A DNA stretch of 64,000 bases from Phanerodontia chrysosporium (Eukaryota; Basidiomycota; Agaricomycetes; Polyporales; Phanerochaetaceae), in NCBI GenBank assembly GCA_001910725.1, contig MJGA01000022.1:452026-516025 (forward strand), read 5' to 3'. The notes under the pieces are model-generated. The model was not told where the DNA came from, searched no databases, and saw only the letters and a list, made by a program, of their open reading frames with translations. How positions within the stretch are numbered: position 1 is the first letter of the stretch; each line of letters starts with the position of its first letter. Positions 56,267 through 64,000 of this stretch are shown piece by piece. A program made the translations under genes and the position numbers.

Positions 56267-59200
56267 CGGATCCCTGCGTCCTACAGGTCAGTAACGCTGA
56301 TCATGTACCCACGGCCGAGTCTACACTGGATGTAGATAGAGTAATTGACATTGATGTATTGAACGTCTCGCGTAATAAATCATTATCGTTCAAACTTCCT
56401 ATTACTCTGTGGGTGTATGGTAAAAAAGCGCAGGCAGAAGCCCTGGTTGATTCAGGTGCCACGACGAGTTTCATCAATCACAGCTTCGTCGAAAAGAACA
56501 ATCTGGTAACTATTAAGTTGGCAAATCCGTATGAAGTAAAAAATGCGGATGGAACGATCAATAAAGCAGGACGAATCACTCACGCCCTGCGAGCCTACTT
56601 GGAAATTGGAACGCACAAACACACCCAGTACTTGCTCGTGACGGATTTGCACGACAAAGACATGTATATAGGGTACAAGTTCCTACACCGGCATAACCCA
56701 GAAATTGACTGGGCAAAAGGCAATTGGGAGTTCACCAGATGTCCTGAATCATGCAAAGTCTCCAGCATGGCACAGAAAGTCCAAGCCCTCGACATCGAAA
56801 TCGGCAATGACGAGGAGCTGGCAGAGCTCGAACCAGAGCAACCTTGGGAATCCTCACTGGACGATATTGGAGAAGAGGATATTCCCCACCACATCAACTG
56901 GGTTGATTTCAGTAACCCAGAGGAACGAACGCAAGCCGAGGCTGTCGCTGACATCCTGGAAAAGGATGACGACGATACAGTCGACACCTCGCAATGGAAA
57001 TCACAGGTACCGAGTTGGGTCCACAAATTCGAAAGCGTATTCAGTAAGACCAAGTCTGAACGCATGCCCACCCACAAACCATGGGATCATGCCATCGAAT
57101 TTGAGGAAGGAGCTAAGTTGCCCCCAATCGGAAAGGTGTACCCACTAGACCAGAGACAACGCTCGTCTTTCGACAAGTGGATTCGTGAGGAACGCCGAAA
57201 AGGCTACATTGAAGAGTCGAAGTCACCCATCGCTGCCTCATTCTTTTTCGTAAAGAAAGCCGATGGTAGTTTGCGACCTTGCATGGATTACCGCCCCTTG
57301 AACGGAATTACGAAGAAAAACCGTTATCCTATCCCTCGCATCGCCGATTTAATCGACGCACTATCTCAGGCGTCGATATTCACAAAAATCGACCTTCGAT
57401 GGGGATATAACAATGTCCGCATCAAGGAAGGTGACGAGTGGAAAACGGCTTTCGTAACCAAGGACGGTTTATTCCAGGCCAAAGTTATGTACTTTGGATT
57501 CGCAAACGCACCGGCAACATTCCAGAATATGATGAACAACATTTTCAAAGACCTTATCCGTCAAGGAAAGGTTATGGTCTACCTCGACGATATCCTCATC
57601 TTCGGCAACGACCGCGAGGAACATCGAAAGATCGTACACGAAGTGTTGCAGCGACTGGAAGACAACGACCTCTTCGCAAAAGCAGAAAAGTGTCTATTCG
57701 AGAAGGACAAGCTCGCCTATCTCGGCATGATTATATCCAAAAATCATGTAGAAATGGACCCTGCTAAAGTCACAGGCGTAACGGAGTGGCCCGTACCGAC
57801 CAAGGTCAAGCACGTTCAGGCATTCCTTGGATTCGCGAATTTCTATCGCAGGTTTATTAAAGACTTTGCGAAGATCACGAAGCCACTCACGGTACTCACC
57901 AAGAAGGATCAACCATGGGAATGGGGTTCTGACCAGCAGAAGGCGTTTGACGACCTGAAAAAGGCGTTCACTTCTGCACCAATTCTGCGAATTCCGGACG
58001 ACGTTAATCCATTCAGGCTCTCTACCGACGCGAGTGACTTCGCGATCGGCTCAGTGTTGTCACAACTCGACCCAAACGATAAGCTTTACCATCCGGTAGC
58101 CTTCCACTCCAAGTCACTCAATGTTCACGAAAGGAACTATGAGATATACGACAAGGAGATGTTGGCCATAATCCGCGGGTTAGAAGAGTATAGACACTAT
58201 CTAGAGGGACATCCGGAGAAATTCGAGATATGGTCAGACCACCAGAATCTGACTTATTTTAAGCAGGCCCAGAAATTGTCTCGCCGTCAAGCTCGTTGGG
58301 CATTATACCTAACAAGATTCCATTTCACACTACACCACAAGCCGGGTAAAACAATGGAAGCTGAAGACCCTCTGTCCAGGAGACCAGATCATGAAGAGGG
58401 GGTAGAACTCGATAATCGCGACCATATTCTTCTGAAGCCAGAATTTTTCGCCAATCTGCTCGAAGTCTGCGCGATTGACGCCTCCCATGACGCTCCAGTA
58501 AACGACGATTTACTGCTCCAAGAGGTCAAGAAGGCTCTGTTATCCGACGAAGTCACCAAGAACTATCAATCGTTACTCAAATCAGGCCCACGCGAGTTCA
58601 AGAAACCGTTAGAGGAATGGAACTTTGAGAATGGATTGCTACTCTTCCGGGGACATATCTACATACCGAAGGATGAGAATGAGGACTTACGACGACGAGT
58701 AGTCCAAATGCACCACGACCACCCATCAGCCGGACATCCAGGCAGGTGGAAGACCTACAAACTTGTCTCCCGAAACTATTGGTGGCCGGGAATGTCTGTC
58801 TTCGTCAAGAAATACGTCACAGGTTGCGACACGTGTCAGCGAATGAAGAATCGCACACAGCAGACCTACGGACAACTCATGCCCAACAAGGTACCTAATG
58901 GACCTTGGGAAGTTATTACCATCGACTTGATTACTCAGTTGATGCCGTCAAGAGGAAAGGATGCCATTCTAGTCATTGTATGCCGACTCACCAAGAGAGC
59001 ACGTTTCTTCGCGATAACGAACAAATTCTCTGCTAAAGACCTCGCAAAGATCCTGATGGATAGAATTTACCCTATCCACGGACTACCTTTGCAGATAATC
59101 TCAGACAGAGGAACTCAATTCGCGGCTGAACTCTTTCAAGGGTGGTGTAAGCTACTCGGTATCGAGTCAGCGATGTCTACGGCATATCACCCTCAGACAG

Positions 59201-60417
59201 ACGGTCAAACAGAACGAGTAAATCAAGTTCTAGAACAGTACCTACGCTGCTTCGCTGATAATGTCAATCACGAAGACTGGGTTGATTATCTGCCCACCGC
59301 AGAATTTGCCTACAACAATGCAGCACACGAAAGTACAAAGGACACGCCGTTCTTTCTAGAATATGGTAGACACCCACGGGCAGGACCAACTCTCGACAAG
59401 CAAGCCAAAAGCAAAGACTTGAACGAGATATTCAGACTTAGACAAGACGCCCAAGACAAGGCCAAAGCAGCCCTACAACTAGCAGCGGACCGTATGAAGT
59501 GGTACTACGACCAGAACAAGCAAGAAGTGCCGTTTAAAGTCGGCGACAAAGTCCTGCTGAATTCAAAGGATTACCAAACCACTCAACGCACGCTGACACC
59601 GAGGTACCTAGGACCGTTCGAAATCATCGAGCAACTGTCCAAAGTAACCTTCAAGGTGAAACTGCCTCCACAATATAGGGCATATCACCCGGTGTTCCAC
59701 GCTAGTAAATTAATCCCCTATTCTACACCCTCCATCGTCGGCCAACGAGCCGCACCACCTGAGCCAGAAGTTCATGACGGAGAGCTCGAGTACGAGGTCG
59801 AGAAAATTCTCAACCACAAGACTACCGGGCGTGTCAGAAAACGAAACTGGTACATGGTTCGATGGAAGGGTTATGGGCCAGAAGAAGACAAATGGGAACC
59901 AGAAAGTAATCTGGAAGGTGCTAAAGAGAAGATCGCGGAATTTTGGCGCGTTCGGAACGAAGAAGCACCTATGGAAACAGACGGTTTAGAACTCGACGAA
60001 GAGGAAACCCTTCAGATCGTTCTAGATGGTGGAAAAACACCATCCAAGAGCACCACCGAGGCAGCAGGCTGGGATCTGTATGCAGCAGAAGATGTAACAA
60101 TTCCAGCAGGAGACCGCAAACTCATCAGCACTGGCATTCACATCCGAGTTCCAACTGGAACCTATGGACGAATTGCACCACGATCAGGACTTGCACTCAA
60201 AGGCATTCATGTCGGCGCAGGTGTTATCGACCGGGACTACACGGGTATCGTCAAAATACTACTCCTTAACACAAGCGACAGTGACTTCACAGTCACGACT
60301 GGAGATAGGGCGGCTCAGTTGATCCTGGAGAAAATCGCCGATGCCGACATAGAAGTTGTCGAAACACTACAGTCAACCGATCGTGGCTCAGGCGGGTTTG
60401 GATCCACTGGAAAATAA
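56236..60417 (+). CDS. Gypsy copy 2 Pol with chromodomain and dUTPase (intact catalytic sites)
   Basis: The open frame begins after the TGA at 56233 and has no near ATG. Its domain order equals copy 1: protease DSGATTSF, RT YLDD, RNase H STDASDFAIGS with the catalytic Asp present (58027-58029), integrase DX35E, chromodomain, and dUTPase with all five motifs. As read, this is the copy whose Pol is most likely active. Because its own gag is frameshifted, mobilisation would need Gag from another copy, if that shift is real. Confidence 0.93.
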   Translation, partial: PESGFSQRPVADPCVLQVSNADHVPTAESTLDVDRVIDIDVLNVSRNKSLSFKLPITLWVYGKKAQAEALVDSGATTSFINHSFVEKNNLVTIKLANPYEVKNADGTINKAGRITHALRAYLEIGTHKHTQYLLVTDLHDKDMYIGYKFLHRHNPEIDWAKGNWEFTRCPESCKVSSMAQKVQALDIEIGNDEELAELEPEQPWESSLDDIGEEDIPHHINWVDFSNPEERTQAEAVADILEKDDDDTVDTSQWKSQVPSWVHKFESVFSKTKSERMPTHKPWDHAIEFEEGAKLPPIGKVYPLDQRQRSSFDKWIREERRKGYIEESKSPIAASFFFVKKADGSLRPCMDYRPLNGITKKNRYPIPRIADLIDALSQASIFTKIDLRWGYNNVRIKEGDEWKTAFVTKDGLFQAKVMYFGFANAPATFQNMMNNIFKDLIRQGKVMVYLDDILIFGNDREEHRKIVHEVLQRLEDNDLFAKAEKCLFEKDKLAYLGMIISKNHVEMDPAKVTGVTEWPVPTKVKHVQAFLGFANFYRRFIKDFAKITKPLTVLTKKDQPWEWGSDQQKAFDDLKKAFTSAPILRIPDDVNPFRLSTDASDFAIGSVLSQLDPNDKLYHPVAFHSKSLNVHERNYEIYDKEMLAIIRGLEEYRHYLEGHPEKFEIWSDHQNLTYFKQAQKLSRRQARWALYLTRFHFTLHHKPGKTMEAEDPLSRRPDHEEGVELDNRDHILLKPEFFANLLEVCAIDASHDAPVNDDLLLQEVKKALLSDEVTKNYQSLLKSGPREFKKPLEEWNFENGLLLFRGHIYIPKDENEDLRRRVVQMHHDHPSAGHPGRWKTYKLVSRNYWWPGMSVFVKKYVTGCDTCQRMKNRTQQTYGQLMPNKVPNGPWEVITIDLITQLMPSRGKDAILVIVCRLTKRARFFAITNKFSAKDLAKILMDRIYPIHGLPLQIISDRGTQFAAELFQGWCKLLGIESAMSTAYHPQTDGQTERVNQVLEQYLRCFADNVNHEDWVDYLPTAEFAYNNAAHESTKDTPFFLEYGRHPRAGPTLDKQAKSKDLNEIFRLRQDAQDKAKAALQLAADRMKWYYDQNKQEVPFKVGDKVLLNSKDYQTTQRTLTPRYLGPFEIIEQLSKVTFKVKLPPQYRAYHPVFHASKLIPYSTPSIVGQRAAPPEPEVHDGELEYEVEKILNHKTTGRVRKRNWYMVRWKGYGPEEDKWEPESNLEGAKEKIAEFWRVRNEEAPMETDGLELDEEETLQIVLDGGKTPSKSTTEAAGWDLYAAEDVTIPAGDRKLISTGIHIRVPTGTYGRIAPRSGLALKGIHVGAGVIDRDYTGIVKILLLNTSDSDFTVTTGDRAAQLILEKIADADIEVVETLQSTDRGSGGFGSTGK

Positions 60418-60448
60418 AAAGTCTTCTCTCGGGGGTTCGAGGGGGTAC

Positions 60449-60974
60449 TGTCACAGTTTTCTAATTCCCTACAGTTTTATTCTCGTAAGCGCCCAGTAGG
60501 CGCTAGGGGTTAGGGTTATGGACTAGGGTTAGGACAGGTACGCGTCAGAACGCGGTCACGTGTTGGTCACGGGCTGGGAAAGGACTCCGAGTTATGTGAG
60601 GATCTTATCTTTATCTTATCTATGATGTAGACGCTCCGGTACAAGGGTATAGTAGGTAGCCGGACCCAGGGTCCGGGTAGTGTATTCTAGAATAGCGTAG
60701 AAGGTTCCGGACACATCCGGTACTCGGCTTTAGACTTCGCCGAGCCCGGAGTATCTTGGCAAGTATCGCACCATCATCACGCCATCGCGCATGTGATGGG
60801 CAGTATTAGGGGTCTCGGGTAGTACCAGGGGTCCTCCCCTTCATGTATATATACCGGGCTCTGCTGGGCTTAAGTCCCCAGCATCATCTACCTCGTCTAC
60901 CACCTACTTCACTCTCGCAGTCAAGTTCAACCCCACCAAAGCTACTAAGGTAAGTAGCGGGGTTTACTTTGACA
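60449..60974 (+). repeat. Gypsy LTR3 (shared by copies 2 and 3)
   Basis: 526 bp, again exactly 8042 bp after the preceding LTR, and identical to LTR2 as far as I can read. Donor-like GTAAGT is at 60950. Confidence 0.9.
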
Positions 60975-61820
60975 TTTAGATGATGCTATACCCCTTCGCG
61001 TCGACGTCGGCCTTAAGGGCTTGATCGTCGTGCGCAGCGTGCTCGACGTCGTTGCCGGCGACGTCGGCACCTTTTACTACTTATAATCTTGCGTTAGCAG
61101 GTTCGTCTCTTCGATGCGCGGCTACCACCTGTAATAGGGTAGTTCTTCATTCGTGGAGCTGGCGACTGAGGTCCACCTGTAAAAGGGGGCTGTACGTCGT
61201 CGGCCATGGGGTCGCATGGGCATTACTCGACGAATTATCGCGAGTGATGTTTGTGTAGGCGGGTTCGAAGCGCACATCGACCTGTAATAGGCGATGCTGT
61301 GCTCGGCCTGTCCGGAGACCTAAACGACTTGGGATCTGGGGGATATGTTGGGCCACCTGACAAGGGGCTTGACACGTTGAGACCCACCGTTGGACACGTG
61401 GCGCCAGGAGTGCGACCACGTGGCGGGCTGTGCAATACAGCATGGGAATCTTCTTGCCGATCCACAGGCGTAAGTGGCCACGCGACGTGTGGGTGTTGAG
61501 TCCACCGCAAGGTGACCGCATCTCCGGTACTGGATGACAAGCGGTAAGACGCTAGCATTTAGGAAGTCCGTGGAGATCGTAGCCGTAAGGCACGACAAAC
61601 CATTTGCAGCGGGTGTGGAAACCCGACTGAGATCTGAAACTCCCCCATCGCGCATGTGCAGAGAGAAAATGGCATGCCGTAAACGACTCTACCCACGAAT
61701 GCGCGCGCATCAAGATTCGAACCGCAGCAAGAGAGGGCTGGTAATCCTCATTTTCTGAGCACTTTTCCTTCCATAAGCCGTACCTGTAAAAGGACGCTGG
61801 TTGATTATGTTATCACTAAG

Positions 61821-62603
61821 ATGAAGTTCTACAACAAGACCATCATTGCCCGCAACGCCGCCGCCCCCTACCCCTCCCTTGCCGAGCGTATCTCGCTTCG
61901 CAAGGAGACCAGGAAAAGGTCTACGAGGAGGTCAAGGAGAAGCTGGCCGAGATCGAGCGCCCCAAACAGCGCGAGAAGTATCTCCTCCAGCGCGAGCGTA
62001 ACCGTCGCACCGTCACCCGCCCCGTCCCGAAGGCCGAGCAGAATCGCATCAACGAGGAGTTCGAGGAACGCCTCTGGGCGCTCGAACAGGCCTCCAGGCT
62101 CATCATGGAGATGAAGGCGCGCAAGCGTCTCGAGGACCGGATTTCGAATCCGGCTCCCTCACTCCTGAGTCGCCTGGGCCCCCTCAGCACCTGTCTCAAG
62201 AAGAGGTCGAGGAGACATACGGGAACGACGGCGACATGCAAGGCAAGGTCCCAAAAGAAGCAGGTCGTATACAGAAGTCGCACATCATTGATCGAACCAA
62301 AGAGATGATGAACTTGTTCAACGCGGTAAACCTTCGCTTGGTACCGCTCAGCGACCACCTCGTCGACATCGACAAGGTCGACAAGGAGTTAGGCGACGAG
62401 GTCTCGAAGTTGCTCGTCGACTTCGAAGACTTATACGACCACTTCGACGAGAACAAGGGAGAAAGAAGTTGAAGGGAAAGCACTACAGGTGGATTACGAG
62501 GGATCTAAAGAAAATAAAATATGTATCCTTCGAAAATTTTAGTACTCGATATGTAGAGATCGCAAGGGAGCTCGTCGCTCTCAATATCTCATTCGAATAC
62601 TAA
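61821..62603 (+). pseudogene. Gypsy copy 3 ORF1 (three apparent frameshifts)
   Basis: Corresponds to the 261-codon ORF1 but has one base fewer at three homopolymers: CCC to CC near 61908, six to five C near 62179-62184, and GGGG to GGG near 62457. Each breaks the frame. Outside these points the sequence equals the intact copies, which suggests sequencing error rather than decay. Confidence 0.75.
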
Positions 62604-62736
62604 ATCCACCTGTAACCCGATGCAATAAAAACTCCACCTGATACTGAACTTCTGTGTGATACATAAGAGTTCTCCTTACTTTCCAACTGTAAAAGTGGAA
62701 AGAAATTGTACTAACATACCTTTTGACTAAGAAACA

Positions 62737-64000
62737 ATGGCTGACGCTGATCAAATCGCTCAAATCAACTGGACCGAAATCAACTTGTCCTCGGACAATA
62801 TCCAGCTCTCTCACGAGACCACGGTTCAGGCAATCTCCTCGGTCGCAGCACCAGAGGAGATATCGCAGAACCAAAGAATTTTCATTCAAGAATCGATTTA
62901 CGCGGGGGTTGTCGAAGCCTCCCGTCAGAATGAGGCCCACGTGAGGCACCTATTCGATGGGTTCCTCAATATTTTTAACGGGGCTATGACGACGATTCTG
63001 GAGAAGGTGGACGAAGTCCGCGAAGAGCTGGTCGAAACCCAGAAAATCACCTATGTCCAGGAAGCCGCGCTGGAAAGCGTCAAGGGGATCGCAGACAATG
63101 CGATCAAACAGTTGAACGCCCTCCCAGCCGGTATCGGTTCAGGAGGTGGCGCACCTGCTCGCCCCAAGTCCGCCCAACCGCCGCTCTTCTCAGGCGAGAA
63201 GAATACGATGAAGTTTGAGGAATGGAAAAATCTGGTCGAACTTTGGAACAGTACCCAGGGCATCACGACGGACAAACAGCGCATCGTCAATGCGTTGTCC
63301 CTGTTGCGTGAACTAGCCCTGAAGCTGATGCAACCACTGTTGGACAAGAATGCCAGGGGCGAGGACATGGGCTCGGTCGACAGCTTCTGGGCTAGTCTCC
63401 AGACGGTATACGGTCAAAAGGATGTTACGCGCACGGCAACGAAGGACCTCGAGAAGCTACTCAACGACAAGTCGGCTCTCCAGAAGGACATCATCGACTA
63501 CTCGGTTCGCTTCAAGGTACTCCTCGACAACAGCAGCAAGCCGTTCACGGACGCGCACATGATTAACAAGCTGTACGACAACGTCGAGGAGAAGCTGGGC
63601 ATCTTCGTGCTGGGTCGCGGTCGCTCGAGTTGGCCTACAACTGCGTCAGAATTCATGACGTATCTCGTTGAGGCATACAAGGAACTCTACCCCGACCGCG
63701 CAGCGACGCACATTTTCAGCAAAGGAAACTCGCACGGCTCGGGTTCTACACCGGACCCGAATGCTATGGACATCAGCGCGGCTCAGACGGGCAAGGGCAA
63801 AGGCAAGGGGAAACAACAGGCGAATTCACAAGAAGCCAAGAAGGTTTCAACTCCCTGCGCCATTTGCACCGAGCTGAAGAAGTTCGCACGTGCTAAAACG
63901 CACGTCACTTCGGACTGCTTCTCGCTCAAGGACCAGAAGCCGCAGCAGTCCTCCGGTAACAACAACAACGCAAGCCTCCTCCTCGAGCGGGGGAGTAACA
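62737..64000 (+). CDS. Gypsy copy 3 Gag (partial)
   Basis: Begins with the same ATG context and reads as intact Gag for about 410 codons, including the Gag core and the CX2CX11HX4C motif. Near the window end three one-base losses (about 63971, 63975 and the G-run at 63989-63993) shift the frame. The 3' end is outside the window. Confidence 0.8.
   Translation, partial: MADADQIAQINWTEINLSSDNIQLSHETTVQAISSVAAPEEISQNQRIFIQESIYAGVVEASRQNEAHVRHLFDGFLNIFNGAMTTILEKVDEVREELVETQKITYVQEAALESVKGIADNAIKQLNALPAGIGSGGGAPARPKSAQPPLFSGEKNTMKFEEWKNLVELWNSTQGITTDKQRIVNALSLLRELALKLMQPLLDKNARGEDMGSVDSFWASLQTVYGQKDVTRTATKDLEKLLNDKSALQKDIIDYSVRFKVLLDNSSKPFTDAHMINKLYDNVEEKLGIFVLGRGRSSWPTTASEFMTYLVEAYKELYPDRAATHIFSKGNSHGSGSTPDPNAMDISAAQTGKGKGKGKQQANSQEAKKVSTPCAICTELKKFARAKTHVTSDCFSLKDQKPQQSSGNNNNASLLLERGSN

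Larger units (their letters stand above)
52407..60974 (+). mobile_element. Ty3/Gypsy chromodomain retrotransposon, copy 2 (LTR2 to LTR3)
   Basis: Second unit of the array with the same order as copy 1. Differences are scattered: the leader has several substitutions, ORF1 starts one base later because CACTAAG-ATG is replaced by CACACAGAA-ATG, gag has a one-base loss in its G-run, and pol keeps Asp at the RNase H site. LTR2 and LTR3 appear identical. Single residue changes in pol are E/K (SSFDEW/SSFDKW) and T/K (KVTLPP/KVKLPP). Confidence 0.92.
60449..64000 (+). mobile_element. Ty3/Gypsy retrotransposon, copy 3 (partial, runs off the window)
   Basis: LTR3, leader, ORF1 and most of gag are present. 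The leader resembles copy 1 (GTGCGCAGCG, CACTAAG-ATG) while the LTR resembles copy 2, so it is a mosaic. At least eight one-base losses relative to copy 1 occur from 61137 onward, all inside runs of identical G or C. Confidence 0.88.

Overview
This is nuclear DNA of a filamentous basidiomycete, most likely an Agaricomycete (the exact order cannot be read from the sequence). The evidence is the intron style (dozens of 43-111 bp introns with GT...AG ends, many starting GTGCGT or GTAAGT), very short exons (10-27 nt), a fungal gene repertoire, and two families of fungal LTR retrotransposons. Gene models below were built by hand from conserved protein motifs plus splice sites; every intact multi-exon model closes in frame.

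Left part (1-32.4 kb) is ordinary gene-dense host sequence: a partial L-amino-acid-oxidase-like flavoenzyme (-), ERG25 C-4 methylsterol oxidase (+), an F-box-like protein (+), the CFIm25/NUDT21 mRNA 3'-end processing factor (-), MET17-type O-acetylhomoserine sulfhydrylase (-), a questin-oxidase-like protein (-), a phytanoyl-CoA dioxygenase-like enzyme (+), a Dap1/PGRMC cytochrome-b5-like haem protein (-) divergent from a prolyl-oligopeptidase-family peptidase (+), the histone-fold repressor NC2alpha/Bur6 (+), the GINS replication subunit Sld5 (-), a C2H2 zinc-finger protein (-), a large DH-PH RhoGEF (-), an alpha/beta hydrolase (-) and a secreted BNR-repeat protein (+). They share no obvious pathway, except that ERG25 and Dap1 both belong to sterol metabolism.

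Middle (32.5-43 kb): three tandem minus-strand paralogues of an unrecognised multi-pass membrane protein. Only the middle copy is intact. The first has a 1-nt frameshift; the third is split by a complete, very young Ty1/Copia retrotransposon (36454-42615) with seemingly identical 290-bp LTRs, a GATAC target-site duplication, an intact 1551-codon Gag-Pol and a primer-binding site matching the anticodon loop of initiator tRNA-Met.

Right part (44.4-64 kb) is a tandem array of a Ty3/Gypsy chromodomain retrotransposon: LTR-internal-LTR-internal-LTR-internal, with an exact 8042-bp period and shared 526-bp LTRs. The element is the most interesting object here. It has an extra 261-codon ORF of unknown function before gag; a Pol ending in chromodomain then dUTPase; an apparent self-primer (11 nt near the predicted mRNA 5' end are complementary to the site just after the LTR); and splice-like signals that could join a leader to ORF1 or to gag. 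Copy 1 has an RNase H catalytic Asp to Asn change, copy 2 has a gag frameshift, and copy 3, cut by the window end, carries many one-base homopolymer losses that look like sequencing error.
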